Below, one piece after another: positions 1-9,021 of a DNA stretch of 34,864 bases. Source of the DNA: RGIG1959 sp964564305 (GTDB lineage Bacteria > Bacillota > Clostridia > Oscillospirales > Acutalibacteraceae); contig CAZMAM010000014.1 in the NCBI GenBank assembly GCA_964564305.1, forward strand, positions 1-34,864. The letters are read 5' to 3'. A program made the position numbers and the translations under genes. Every line of letters begins with the position of its first letter. The first letter of the stretch is position 1. The notes below the pieces were generated by a model. The model did no database searches. It saw only the letters and a list, made by a program, of their open reading frames with translations, and was not told where the DNA came from.

Positions 1-53
1 CACGCATTCATCGATTCAGGACGAGAATTTGCTTATTATGCGGTGTTGCCTTA
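1..53 (+). repeat. Right end of MITE-like repeat, copy A (cut by window edge)
   Basis: The last bases before position 53 (TGCGGTGTTGCCTTA) match the right terminal inverted repeat of the full copies at 2887-3067 and 21176-21355. The preceding ~30 bases (a run like ATTCAGGACGAGAATTTG) align loosely with the same region of those copies. Only the right end is present; the rest would lie left of the window. Orientation is the same as the copy at 21176. Confidence 0.6.
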
Positions 54-196
54 AGGAAAGTTTTGCTATCGCTGTTTAAATCATTGCAAAACTTGTTTAC
101 CCAACTTTGCATTGCCAGATTTTACCTGCAATGTTACCGGTTAATGAGGAAAAGAAAACTGCTCTTTTATTGTGATTTTTGGTGGATTTTTGGTGA
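54..196. other. Intergenic leader with a loose inverted repeat
   Basis: No coding region is supported here. An 8-bp inverted repeat (AGTTTTGC at 59-66, GCAAAACT at 86-93, 19-nt loop) could be the end of an upstream transcript or an operator. There is no clear U-tract, so I do not call it a terminator. Confidence 0.3.
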
Positions 197-225
197 TTGT
201 CTTTTGAGAACCGCTATGGTATAAT
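197..225 (+). promoter_or_regulatory. Sigma-A promoter with extended -10
   Basis: The -35-like box TTGTCT is at 197-202, followed by a 17-bp spacer and a perfect TATAAT at 220-225. TG at 217-218 makes this an extended -10 (TGnTATAAT). It lies about 57 bp upstream of the TTG start at 282 and is the most convincing start point for the membrane protein gene and probably ymdB. Confidence 0.8.
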
Positions 226-281
226 AATACTAAATTTTTATGTCTTTCGTATCTCTCTGGTACCGGAAGGGAGTTTTTGTT

Positions 282-2036
282 TTGAAAAAAAGCGTTGTTC
301 GCGTACTCGCTGTGCTGTTGGCGCTTGCATTGGTTTTCGCCGGTTTCACCGCGAGTGCCGACCCTGTATCTTTGGCACTGAATGTAGAGGCCACGCTGGA
401 CGGTTCTACCGTAACCGTTTCAGTTCGGGACGAGCGCGGCGGCCCCGCGGCGTTATGGCCCGTTTCGCTGATTGTAGACGGCGTAACGATTGCTGAGGAC
501 ATCTATACCGACGATTCCGGAACGGTTGTTTTTACCGATATGGTTCCCGAAGGCGCTGCCTCCGTCGCCGTGGTACCGATGTCCGGCGAGATTCCCGGAA
601 CCGATATATCCTTTGTCGGTACCCCTTACTATGTGCTGGGCGGCGACAACGCAACTTCCGTTGCTCTTTCAACTTCCGAAACAGATGCGACAACCGTTGC
701 TCCCACTGCTTCCGTCTCTCTCGACGAATCCGTAACCACCCGAGTAAAAGACGATCTGATCGGCGTTCCCTGCCGCATCGATGAAGACGGGTTGTCCCTG
801 TTCGGCTTAACCGAAGAGGAATTTTCTGCACATGCCGTTATGTGGCTGGATACGGAAGTCTACACCGATATGGTTTCCGACGCCGGCGCTTCCCTGTTTC
901 TCAAGCTTCATCCGGATCCGAGCGCGGTAAACAGTGCATTCATGGTTACCGCGAAAAATGCCTCAGAAGATTTTCGGGACTACAATGACGAGCAAATTTC
1001 CGGCTTCGCGTTTTCATTTTCCATTATGTACCAAACCGAAAACGCACAAGTGGAATTGACGCCTCCGGAAGGGCTGTACCAGATTGATTTGCCGGTACCG
1101 GAATCCATGACCCTTTGTGAAAAAATGGCGGTTGCAGTTTGCACGGAAGAGGGATTGACGCCTCTTGTTCCGGTCATTCCGAATGCCGGTACCGTTTCTT
1201 TTACGGTTCAGAGATTTCAAACGTGGGCTTTACTGGGTTTTTCCGGAAAAACAGCCGGTATCGGTAACCTTTCCCGCACGCCCTCTTTACTTTATTTGTT
1301 GGGCATTGTCGGCGGAATCTTAATTATCGGCGGCATACTGATTTTGATTTTTGTGGTCTTCCGCCGCAACAAGCATCGCGAGCTGGACAAAATAAACGAA
1401 GCGGAAGAAAACGAAACTCAGGTTTTACTGGATCCCACCCCCATTCCAAAACGGGAAAGCGATGAATCGTTACCGTCATTCGGAAAATCGGATCCTGCTC
1501 AAAATACGAAGGACAGCGCAGTCGATCGTTCCGGGCAGCCCGTTCGCGCAAATGTCAATGTAGACGATTTGGACTTAGATATTTTAGATGCGCGCCAACT
1601 TTCCCCTGCAGAACAATTACGGCTGGCCGCGGCACAAATGGATATGACGCTGCCAAGCGATACCGCTCACCAAAGCGTTCCGGTGCAGCCCGTTATCCCG
1701 GTGCAGCGTACTCCAAGACCGGCCACTTCGCCGCAGGATCTCTTTGCGGATTTGGCGGACATTGATCGCAAACGCTCAGAAGAACCGGCTTCCCCGCTTC
1801 ATCCGAATCGGGAAGAAGAAGCCGAAGCGCGTGATTCTTCCGCGCCGAATACAAAATCCCGGCCTTCAGCCGACTTGGCGCACAGCGCGAAATCGGCTGA
1901 ATCTGCTATGCCCGACACACTTTTGAATCATTCTGAAGGGCAGATAAGCGGCTCGGAAAATTCCGCGGAAGAGGATTTGACGGTGGATGATTTGCTGGAT
2001 GAAATTCGGGAAGCCGAAAATCCGGCTGGTGAATAA
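282..2036 (+). CDS. Membrane-anchored protein with extracellular beta domains and acidic cytoplasmic tail (unknown function)
   Basis: I do not recognise this 584-residue protein. I chose the TTG at 282 because GGAAGGGAG (265-273) sits 8 nt before it and a classic signal peptide (KKS, then a hydrophobic run ending in TASA) follows directly; the in-frame ATG at 240 would put 14 extra residues before the signal peptide. The order is: signal peptide (~1-27), an Ig-like or carboxypeptidase-regulatory-like beta domain, a Ser/Thr-rich linker (~125-150), and a second beta domain ending in a VSFTVQRFQTWAL motif. That ending resembles the close of stalk domains in clostridial surface proteins. One transmembrane helix (~336-361) and a ~220-residue cytoplasmic tail rich in Pro, Asp and Glu follow, ending in DDLLDEIREAE. 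The type I layout fits a sensor or an anchor linking wall to cytoplasm; that is inference. The gene precedes ymdB, where Bacillus has rny. Confidence 0.85.
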   Translation: MKKSVVRVLAVLLALALVFAGFTASADPVSLALNVEATLDGSTVTVSVRDERGGPAALWPVSLIVDGVTIAEDIYTDDSGTVVFTDMVPEGAASVAVVPMSGEIPGTDISFVGTPYYVLGGDNATSVALSTSETDATTVAPTASVSLDESVTTRVKDDLIGVPCRIDEDGLSLFGLTEEEFSAHAVMWLDTEVYTDMVSDAGASLFLKLHPDPSAVNSAFMVTAKNASEDFRDYNDEQISGFAFSFSIMYQTENAQVELTPPEGLYQIDLPVPESMTLCEKMAVAVCTEEGLTPLVPVIPNAGTVSFTVQRFQTWALLGFSGKTAGIGNLSRTPSLLYLLGIVGGILIIGGILILIFVVFRRNKHRELDKINEAEENETQVLLDPTPIPKRESDESLPSFGKSDPAQNTKDSAVDRSGQPVRANVNVDDLDLDILDARQLSPAEQLRLAAAQMDMTLPSDTAHQSVPVQPVIPVQRTPRPATSPQDLFADLADIDRKRSEEPASPLHPNREEEAEARDSSAPNTKSRPSADLAHSAKSAESAMPDTLLNHSEGQISGSENSAEEDLTVDDLLDEIREAENPAGE

Positions 2037-2118
2037 AGCGGACTTTTCCAACGGATACTTGTTCAACGAATAAACGAAACGGAAACAAAACAAAATTGAA
2101 ACGAAGCGAGATAAAAAA

Positions 2119-2889
2119 GTGAAAGTACTTTGTGTGGGAGATGTGGTAGCATCGGCCGGGCGTGCATTGCTTCGGCGCGTCCTTCCGCCGGTAAAACGGC
2201 AATACGGAGTGGATGTGTGCATTGTTAACGGCGAAAACGCCGCCGACGGTAACGGATTAACCAATGCGGCCTTAGAGGATCTCTGGCTTGCGGGCGCCGA
2301 TGTGGTGACCGGCGGTAATCATATTTTCCGTCGCCAAGAAATCTACGATACATTGGATACCCAGCCCTTCCTAATCCGCCCCGCCAATTACCCTGAATCC
2401 GCTCCCGGAAAGGGCTGGTGTACGGTAGATCGGGGCAGGGTGCAGTTGACGGTCATCAACCTTATGGGTGTCGCGTTTATGGATGCGTTGAACAATCCCT
2501 TTGAGGTTTTGGAAGAAACGCTGTGTCGGGCACATTACCCGCGACTTTGCGTGGTCGATTTTCACGCGGAAGCAACCGCAGAAAAAAAGGCTATGGGATT
2601 TTACGCCGACGGAAAAGTTTCTGCCCTGTTTGGCACACATACCCACGTGATGACGGCAGACGAACAAATTCTTCCCAAGGGAACCGGTTACATTACCGAT
2701 ATCGGCATGACCGGTCCGGAACTGTCCGTGCTGGGCATTTGTCCGCAACAGGCCATTGAAAAATTAAAAAATAAAATGCCGGTGCGCTTCACCGCTGCTC
2801 CCGGCGATTCCGCAATGAATGCGGTTTGGCTGGATATTGACGACAAAACCGGGAAAACAACAGGCATTGAGAGGCTGACGGTTTCTTAG
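2119..2889 (+). CDS. ymdB: YmdB-family metallophosphoesterase (2',3'-cyclic nucleotide phosphodiesterase)
   Basis: This 256-residue protein has the usual length of the YmdB/TIGR00282 family. In Bacillus subtilis YmdB is a dinuclear-metal phosphodiesterase acting on 2',3'-cAMP/cGMP and affecting biofilm and motility choice. Metal-binding motifs are seen in order: GD near residue 7, NGENAADG (~38-45), GGNHIF (~65-70), DFHAEATAEK (~147-156) and GTHTHV (~173-178), then ITDIGMTGP. Most relatives have NHxWD where this protein has NHIF, a small deviation next to a metal ligand. The start is GTG with only a weak upstream purine stretch. The stop codon TAG is also the first bases of repeat copy B. Bacillus also keeps ymdB upstream of miaB-ymcA-mutS-mutL, so synteny supports the call. 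Confidence 0.93.
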   Translation: MKVLCVGDVVASAGRALLRRVLPPVKRQYGVDVCIVNGENAADGNGLTNAALEDLWLAGADVVTGGNHIFRRQEIYDTLDTQPFLIRPANYPESAPGKGWCTVDRGRVQLTVINLMGVAFMDALNNPFEVLEETLCRAHYPRLCVVDFHAEATAEKKAMGFYADGKVSALFGTHTHVMTADEQILPKGTGYITDIGMTGPELSVLGICPQQAIEKLKNKMPVRFTAAPGDSAMNAVWLDIDDKTGKTTGIERLTVS

Positions 2890-3067
2890 GGCAACACCGC
2901 ATAAAGATTGTCGTTCAGCAAAGCGGAAGGCGGATTTTCGTCAGATGAAACAAAAACCGCAGGGAATATTTCGTGTACTTTCGAGGATTTTTGTAATATA
3001 TGACGGAAAAGACGCCCAGCCGTTGAGCGACAAAGGCGGTAGCCGGTTTTTGTGCGGTATTGCCTTA
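2887..3067 (-). repeat. MITE-like repeat, full copy B (inverted)
   Basis: This 181-bp element has terminal inverted repeats TAGGGCAACACCGCA (left) and TGCGGTATTGCCTTA (right), 13 of 15 positions complementary. Its reverse complement matches the copy at 21176-21355 along most of its length, including TTTTCCGTCATATATT, AAAAATCCTCG and the CCCTGCGGTTTTTGTTTC block. An internal inverted pair (ACAAAAACCG / CGGTTTTTGT) gives further folding potential. No reading frame is conserved between copies, so it looks non-coding. The first three bases are the ymdB stop codon. Confidence 0.85.
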
Positions 3068-3272
3068 GGTTGAGGCAGCGCCGCTAAACGCGGCAAACGC
3101 TTTATACTTTCGCGTCTTTTCCTTTCTTCTCGTTTTATCTCTTTTTTCTCATTTCTGATGATACATTTTGGACTATATCGTTCAACGCTTTCGTCGTTTC
3201 CCGGATGACAGATCGTTTTCGGGCAAACAAACCCAACGGCAGGATATTCTTTGAAAAAGTGAGGGACAGCAA
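3068..3272. other. Leader of the yfhO-like gene; no recognisable feature
   Basis: Together with repeat B this makes 383 bp without a gene. A short GCCGC-taaac-GCGGC hairpin (about 3080-3096) lacks a U-tract. TTGAGG at 3070 and TATACT at 3103 are too far apart (27 bp) for a sigma-A promoter. The GTGAGGGA stretch just before 3273 is the likely ribosome binding site. Confidence 0.4.
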
Positions 3273-6200
3273 ATGAACGAACAGGAGAATCGGCCCAACG
3301 AGCAACCAAGCGAACCGCAAGGCGGCGAAACGGAATCGATTGCGGTAAGGGAATCAAAGCATTCCCGGGCAAATCTGTTCCAATATGTGTTGATGGGCAT
3401 GGTCTTTGTGGCGGTGACCGCACTGGTATTTCTGTTGACAAAGTCTTTTGCCAATCTGACAACCCCGCTTCAGCAATGGATGTACCCCCTGTTTTGCGGA
3501 TTTTTGCTGGGCGGATTGACGGTGCTGTGGCTGTATTATCATACATCCGGCGAAGAGGAACCGCATCGGGAACCGAAAATCTGGTTTTTCCCTGTACTGG
3601 CCGGTGCGCTCACGCTGATGATTGCGGCCATTGCGTATGCCTGCGTGGGCATGTGGCCTGTCGGACAGGAATCCCCGATGATTGTGGACATGCACCATCA
3701 GTACTTGCCCATGCTGGCTCAAATGCGCGATATGCTGCTGCACGGGGGAAGCCCGCTGTATTCGTTTGAAATCGGTACCGGAACCAGCTTTATTCCGCTG
3801 TTCGGATATTATTTGGCAAGCCCGTTAAATCTTCTTTTGCTGCTGTTTCCACAGGCTTATTTACCCGAAGGAATCTTGGTTATTACGCTGATCAAATTGG
3901 CGCTGACCGGATCCATGATGACGTTATGTCTGCAATATGTATTCCGGCGCCGCAACTATGCTACGGTTGCGGTCGGCATCATGTATGCACTGATGATGTA
4001 TATGCTCGCTTATTCCTGGAATATCATGTGGCTGGATTGCGTGATGTTTCTGCCTCTGATCATCATGGGTTTTGAGCGCATGATGCGCACCGGAAAATAT
4101 CTGCTCTACATTCTTTCTTTAGCGTATACGCTTTATGCCAATTACTACATCGGCTTTATGGTCTGCCTGTTCTTAGTGCTCTATTACCTCGTTTTCTTTT
4201 TCCGTACCAAGCGGACAGGAGCACAGCAGAAAACAGGATTTGCCCGGTTTGCCATCGGATCCCTGCTGGGCGGCGGCCTTGCGATGATCACGCTGATACC
4301 CGTCATCCTGTCGCTTTCCAGTACTTCCGCCGCCGGAGGAACGTTACCCGCTTTTGCTTCAAATTTCGATTTCTTTGATCTGTTCGGCAGAAGCTTATTT
4401 GCCACATCTCCGACGATTCGCTCCGGCAATCTGCCCAATATTTATTGCGGCGTTCTGGCCGTGATTGCGCTGCCGATTTTCGCCACCATGAAATCGATTC
4501 CCTTCCGGCGCAGGATGTCATACTTAAGCCTGTTCGGCTTTATGGCGGTCAGTTTGGTACTCAAACAACTGGATATGCTTTGGCACGGGCTGCATGCCCC
4601 AAACGATCTTCCCTACCGATTTTCTTTCCTGTATTGCTTTGCCCTGTTGTTGATTACTTACGAAGTGCTGAATCATATTCGGGATATTCGTCCCGCGCAG
4701 ATCGGGGGTTCCCTGTTAGGAATCGCGATTTACCTGATTGTGGAGGAAAAATTCGGTTCCGATGAGTATTCGTATGTCTCCCTGTATGTCAGCTTTGCAC
4801 TGATAGCGGTCTACGCGGCCATTTTGTTTGCAGCGTCCCGGAAAAAACTGATGCTGCGCAGCGCTTACACGCTGTTGCTGTTGGTAATATCCGGCGAAAT
4901 GCTGTTTAATTCATCCGTGACATTCGGGACGATGAATGAGAACGAGCATTATACCGATCACAGCGCCTATTTGGATAATGATATTACTAAAGCGGTTTCC
5001 GGTGCGGTTTCGCGAATGGAAGAAATAGGGGATGAAAAAGCCAACGGCGATTTTTACCGGTTGGAATTTTTGCCTCGTCGCACCACAGCCGATACCGCGC
5101 TGTTCGATTATCGCGGAATCACGGTATTTGCATCGTCGGGTTCTTACAACATGACCCGCTTTATGGGCAGCTTAGGATATGATGTCAACGGGGTCAACAG
5201 TCAGCTTTACCGCAGCTTTGTTCCCTCTTCCGATTCACTGATGGGCATCAGATATCTTGCCTTAGAAAGCAACCTCACCAATCATCCGCAGCTGCAGCAG
5301 CTGGAATCGGTACAATCGGGCGATTCAACCTATTACATTTACGAAAATCCCTATGCCCTCCCGCTCGGATTTATGACCGACAACGCGGTCAAGACATGGC
5401 ATTATTCCTATTATAATCCTCCGCTCACCCAGAATTCCCTCTTTGCCGCCATGACCGGTAACAATTCCGAAATTATGCACTGTCAGCAAATTACCTGCGA
5501 CGGCGGCGCGACGGTAAACGGCGTATATGATTTTTCCATCAGCGGAGCGCAAACGGCGGTGTTCCGTTCAACAATCGCCGAAGAAGGGCAAATCTTTGTA
5601 TATGTGGATTGCCGTGCGGCAGAATCGGTTTCCGTTTCCCTAGGCTTAAGCACTTGGAATGTCACCCCGCATCAGCCGTATATCATCGATGTCGGAAAAC
5701 TTGCCGCCGGTTCCGAAGTGACCGTGAATATAACCACCGAAAATTCCGCATCCGGAAACATTTATGTCTGCCGTTTAGATGAATCCGTATTTCGGCAAGA
5801 TATGCAAACATTGTCGGCACAGCCCTTAAAGGTTACCTCTTTTTCGGATACGATCATCAACGGAACCGTTCATGCAAACGAAGCCGGTGTGCTGTGTACA
5901 ACGATTCCCTTTGACAAGGGATGGTCGGTCAAAGTGGACGGCACCGAAGTGCAACCCTTTGCCATGGGAGAAGCGCTTCTCGCAGTGGATTTACAGCCGG
6001 GCGATCATGAAATAACCTTTACTTTCTTCCCCAAAGGTCTGATTCCGGGCGCCGTAATCAGCGTGATTTCTCTGGTATGCCTGATATTTTTTGAAGATTT
6101 CTTAAAACGAAGAGACACGGGAACGGGCTTATTCCCGTTCCGTCACAAGGAAACGGAACAAAATATCCGCCAAGAAACCCATCAAGACATAAATCGGAAC

Positions 6201-6380
6201 GAAAATCCGGATATTATTCAAGAACCCAATCCGGACACAGGTCAAGGCATCGGCCAAGACGACAACCGAAACGACAGCCAAGACCCGAATCAACAAACCG
6301 ATCCGGAAATGAATCAGGAGTTTAACCGGGTCATTCAGCAGGATATCAATCGGGATGCCCAACAAGACACAGATCGGTAA
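3273..6380 (+). CDS. yfhO: YfhO-family GT-C membrane glycosyltransferase with Asn/Asp/Gln-rich tail
   Basis: The 1035-residue polytopic protein starts with a ~33-residue polar N-terminus, then transmembrane helices (~34-56, ~71-89, ~104-128 and many more). The first large outer loop carries D139-MHHQY144, the acidic motif expected of YfhO/GT-C enzymes. After the multi-helix core come an extracytoplasmic beta-rich part (~570-920) and a last helix near residues 920-940. In B. subtilis YfhO moves a sugar from undecaprenyl phosphate onto lipoteichoic acid, using the carrier loaded by CsbB. The next gene here encodes a CsbB-like enzyme, so the pair fits that pathway. The exact sugar and acceptor cannot be read from sequence. 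Unusually, residues ~945-1035 form a tail built largely of Asn, Asp and Gln with loose QDINR-like repeats, predicted to be cytoplasmic. The usual family length is nearer 850-900. Confidence 0.9.
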   Translation: MNEQENRPNEQPSEPQGGETESIAVRESKHSRANLFQYVLMGMVFVAVTALVFLLTKSFANLTTPLQQWMYPLFCGFLLGGLTVLWLYYHTSGEEEPHREPKIWFFPVLAGALTLMIAAIAYACVGMWPVGQESPMIVDMHHQYLPMLAQMRDMLLHGGSPLYSFEIGTGTSFIPLFGYYLASPLNLLLLLFPQAYLPEGILVITLIKLALTGSMMTLCLQYVFRRRNYATVAVGIMYALMMYMLAYSWNIMWLDCVMFLPLIIMGFERMMRTGKYLLYILSLAYTLYANYYIGFMVCLFLVLYYLVFFFRTKRTGAQQKTGFARFAIGSLLGGGLAMITLIPVILSLSSTSAAGGTLPAFASNFDFFDLFGRSLFATSPTIRSGNLPNIYCGVLAVIALPIFATMKSIPFRRRMSYLSLFGFMAVSLVLKQLDMLWHGLHAPNDLPYRFSFLYCFALLLITYEVLNHIRDIRPAQIGGSLLGIAIYLIVEEKFGSDEYSYVSLYVSFALIAVYAAILFAASRKKLMLRSAYTLLLLVISGEMLFNSSVTFGTMNENEHYTDHSAYLDNDITKAVSGAVSRMEEIGDEKANGDFYRLEFLPRRTTADTALFDYRGITVFASSGSYNMTRFMGSLGYDVNGVNSQLYRSFVPSSDSLMGIRYLALESNLTNHPQLQQLESVQSGDSTYYIYENPYALPLGFMTDNAVKTWHYSYYNPPLTQNSLFAAMTGNNSEIMHCQQITCDGGATVNGVYDFSISGAQTAVFRSTIAEEGQIFVYVDCRAAESVSVSLGLSTWNVTPHQPYIIDVGKLAAGSEVTVNITTENSASGNIYVCRLDESVFRQDMQTLSAQPLKVTSFSDTIINGTVHANEAGVLCTTIPFDKGWSVKVDGTEVQPFAMGEALLAVDLQPGDHEITFTFFPKGLIPGAVISVISLVCLIFFEDFLKRRDTGTGLFPFRHKETEQNIRQETHQDINRNENPDIIQEPNPDTGQGIGQDDNRNDSQDPNQQTDPEMNQEFNRVIQQDINRDAQQDTDR

Positions 6381-6428
6381 GAAACGGAAAAACGTTTTGT
6401 GTGAACAGCCGCTGGAGGATGTGCATCA

Positions 6429-7376
6429 ATGATCACCGTAATCATGCCGGTATATAATGAGGGTGAATGGTTATATCGCAATGTGTGCACGGTACACGGA
6501 ATTTTGTGCGAAGCAAAAATCGAGCATCGGTTTTTGCTGGTAGACGACGGATCAAAAGACAACACATGGGAGGAAATGGTCAGACTTTCGCACGATTATC
6601 CTCAGGTATCGGTTTTGCGGTTATCCCGAAATTTCGGCAAGGAATATGCGCTTTGCGCGGCATTGGAAAATGCGGCGGGAGACGCGGTGGTTGTTATGGA
6701 CTCCGATTTGCAGCACCCTCCGGAAATGATACCCGAAATGGTTCGCCTTTGGCGCGAAGAAGGATATGATGTGGTTGAGGGCATAAAAGCGAATCGGGGA
6801 AAAGAATCCAAAATCGGTAAATTTGCCGCCGTCAGTTTTTACAAACTGTTTCGCCTCGCTACGGGTATCGACATAGGCGCCGCATCTGATTTTAAACTGT
6901 TGAGCCGCCAAGCGCTGGATGCTTGGAAAAAGATGCCGGAACGGGGTACTTTTTTCCGGGGCATGAGCGCTTGGATAGGTTTTAAACGGTGTGCGCTTCC
7001 GTTTGAGGTTCGGGAAAGGTTCGGCGGGAAATCAAAATGGAATTTCCGCACATTGCTGAGGCTTGCCGTAAATTCAATCACATCGTATTCGTCCGCTCCC
7101 CTGTTTTTGATATTCTGGCTCGGTGTCATTATGCTGATTGCAGGATTAATCTTGGGGATTCAGACGCTGATCAATTTTTTTATCGGCAACGCGGCCAGCG
7201 GTTTCTCTACCGTAATTTTACTTTTGTTGCTGATTGGCAGCGGAATCATGATTTCCCTGAGCATCATCGGCCTGTATATCGCAAAAATATTCGATGAAGT
7301 CAAAGGGCGCCCGCGCTACCTGATTCGAGAAGCGTACGGAGATGCGATTTTAAAAGAAAACCATACCGAACATTGA
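6429..7376 (+). CDS. csbB: GT2 polyprenyl-phosphate glycosyltransferase, CsbB/GtrB-like
   Basis: The 315-residue protein begins with a GT-A fold: nucleotide-binding VDDGSKDNT (D39-D40-G41), RNFGKEYAL (67-75) and the metal-binding DSDLQHPPEM (91-100). ASDFKLL and a GGKSKWNF motif near the membrane interface follow. Two C-terminal transmembrane helices (~225-245 and ~260-284) are typical of enzymes that load a sugar from a nucleotide donor onto undecaprenyl phosphate at the inner face of the membrane. GGAGG at 6414-6418 precedes the ATG by 10 nt. The gene is 48 nt behind the yfhO-like gene and probably in the same transcript, as expected for a carrier-loading and transfer pair. GtrB- or DPM1-like roles are alternatives if the neighbour is ignored. 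No terminator is evident in the 225 bp that follow. Confidence 0.9.
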   Translation: MITVIMPVYNEGEWLYRNVCTVHGILCEAKIEHRFLLVDDGSKDNTWEEMVRLSHDYPQVSVLRLSRNFGKEYALCAALENAAGDAVVVMDSDLQHPPEMIPEMVRLWREEGYDVVEGIKANRGKESKIGKFAAVSFYKLFRLATGIDIGAASDFKLLSRQALDAWKKMPERGTFFRGMSAWIGFKRCALPFEVRERFGGKSKWNFRTLLRLAVNSITSYSSAPLFLIFWLGVIMLIAGLILGIQTLINFFIGNAASGFSTVILLLLLIGSGIMISLSIIGLYIAKIFDEVKGRPRYLIREAYGDAILKENHTEH

Positions 7377-7601
7377 ATTCCCGCAAGCATTCAATCCCCT
7401 CCCCCACCCGATTGTTTTTCAAAATAATTTCCATTGGCCCGCCCCGCTTCTTAAAAGATTGTTCAGGGTAATGCGAACCATCGTTTTGCCTGCCCAACAC
7501 AATCGGGTTTTCGGAAAAATCGGCGAGCATTCCGTGTTTGGCAAACAATTTTTTCGGTATCATGTATTTTTTTTTCAATCTTTCGGAAAGGAAGCCGATA
7601 A

Positions 7602-9011
7602 ATGCCCTCCCGTTTTGTTTCTGAGGAACAGCTTGCCCTGCAGCAGCCGTTTTACGATCGGGTGAGAACCTATTATGAACGCCTACTCGGGCGTGCGCCG
7701 CTTTGTTTTGTGCATACTTACGGCTGTCAGCAGAATGTCAGCGATTCCGAGCGCATTGAAGGTATGCTGGCACAAATGGGATTTGGATTTGTTTTTTCCC
7801 CGCAGGAAGCGGATTTCATTCTGTTTAACACCTGTGCGGTGCGGGAGCACGCGGAGGACCGGGTATTCGGCAATGTCGGCGCGTTAAAAAATTTAAAACG
7901 GCAAAAGCCCCATTTGCTCATTGCGCTTTGCGGCTGCATGGTTCAGCAACCGCATATTGCAGACAAATTACGGCAGAGTTACCCGTTTGTCGGATTAATC
8001 TTCGGTACCCATGTTTTGTACCGGTTTCCGGAACTTTTGTATCATGCGCTCACATCCGGAAAACAGGAAATTACTATCCCCGATGAGGAGGGATCCATAG
8101 CCGAGGGACTTCCCTTGCGGCGAGACGGTTCGTTAAAGGCTTGGCTTCCGATTATGTACGGTTGCAATAATTTTTGTTCCTACTGTGTGGTACCGCTGGT
8201 CAGGGGAAGAGAGCGAAGCCGCCTTCCGCAAACCATTATCGGGGAAGCCCGCGATTTGATTGACCAGGGATATAAAGAAATCACCCTGCTTGGACAAAAT
8301 GTCAATTCTTACGGAAAAGGTGAAGCACACGGCGTGCACTTCCCCATGCTGCTCGAGATGATGAATAATCTTGACGGAGATTTTCTGATTCGGTTTATGA
8401 CATCCCATCCCAAAGACGCCACCGAGGAACTGTTTTGTACCATTGCCCGATGTCAAAAAGTTTCCCGACATTTTCATCTGCCGGTTCAATCCGGAAGCGA
8501 CAGAATTCTAAAAGCCATGAACCGGGGATATACCCGGGAACAGTATCTGCATCTTGTTCGGCGGGCGCGGGAAATTCTTCCTGAACTCTCGCTGACCAGC
8601 GATATTATTGTCGGATTTCCCGGAGAAACCCGAGAAGATTTCGAGCAGACACTCTCGCTGGTGGAAGAAGTAGAGTATGCCTCGCTGTTCACCTTTATCT
8701 ATTCCCAGCGGGAAGGAACGCCTGCTGCCAAGCTATCCGACCCGATTCCCTATAAAGAAAAGTCCGACCGTCTTCAGGAACTGCTTAATCTTCAGGAAAA
8801 AATTGCCGCTCGGCGCTCGGCGGGAATGGTGGGAAAAACCGTAAAAGCACTGATCGAGCATGCGGAAGGTTCGTTTCTTCAAGCGAGACTTCCGGACAAC
8901 ACCGTTGTCCGCGTAAACGGAGATGCCTCCATGGTCGGTAAAAGGGCGTTGGTAGAAATAACAGACGCAAAAAATTGGTTACTCACAGGACAAATACAAA
9001 AATGGCTGTAG
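7602..9011 (+). CDS. miaB: tRNA-2-methylthio-N6-dimethylallyladenosine synthase MiaB
   Basis: MiaB is a radical-SAM methylthiotransferase that converts i6A37 to ms2i6A37 in tRNAs reading UNN codons. The 469-residue product shows the UPF0004 domain with three cluster cysteines (C42 in TYGCQQN, C78 in NTCAVR, C112 in CGCM). The radical-SAM motif follows with C188, C192 and C195 (GCNNFCSYCVVP and RGRERSR), and a C-terminal TRAM domain (~400-465). A purine-rich site (GGAAAGGAAG) precedes the ATG. Its partner miaA, which makes the i6A substrate, lies 5 kb downstream in the same direction. The order miaB-ymcA-mutS-mutL matches Bacillus. Confidence 0.97.
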   Translation: MPSRFVSEEQLALQQPFYDRVRTYYERLLGRAPLCFVHTYGCQQNVSDSERIEGMLAQMGFGFVFSPQEADFILFNTCAVREHAEDRVFGNVGALKNLKRQKPHLLIALCGCMVQQPHIADKLRQSYPFVGLIFGTHVLYRFPELLYHALTSGKQEITIPDEEGSIAEGLPLRRDGSLKAWLPIMYGCNNFCSYCVVPLVRGRERSRLPQTIIGEARDLIDQGYKEITLLGQNVNSYGKGEAHGVHFPMLLEMMNNLDGDFLIRFMTSHPKDATEELFCTIARCQKVSRHFHLPVQSGSDRILKAMNRGYTREQYLHLVRRAREILPELSLTSDIIVGFPGETREDFEQTLSLVEEVEYASLFTFIYSQREGTPAAKLSDPIPYKEKSDRLQELLNLQEKIAARRSAGMVGKTVKALIEHAEGSFLQARLPDNTVVRVNGDASMVGKRALVEITDAKNWLLTGQIQKWL

Positions 9012-9021
9012 GAGGATCATG

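Noticed and set aside
2941..3546. 201-codon minus-strand frame through repeat B and the yfhO start
   Set aside because: It runs through a non-coding repeat and antisense to yfhO; its translation is not preserved in repeat copy D.
7411..7578. Antisense frame in the csbB-miaB intergenic region (starts MKKKYMIPKK)
   Set aside because: No ribosome site, no recognisable domain, and the frame runs on into the antisense of the csbB-like gene; probably chance.
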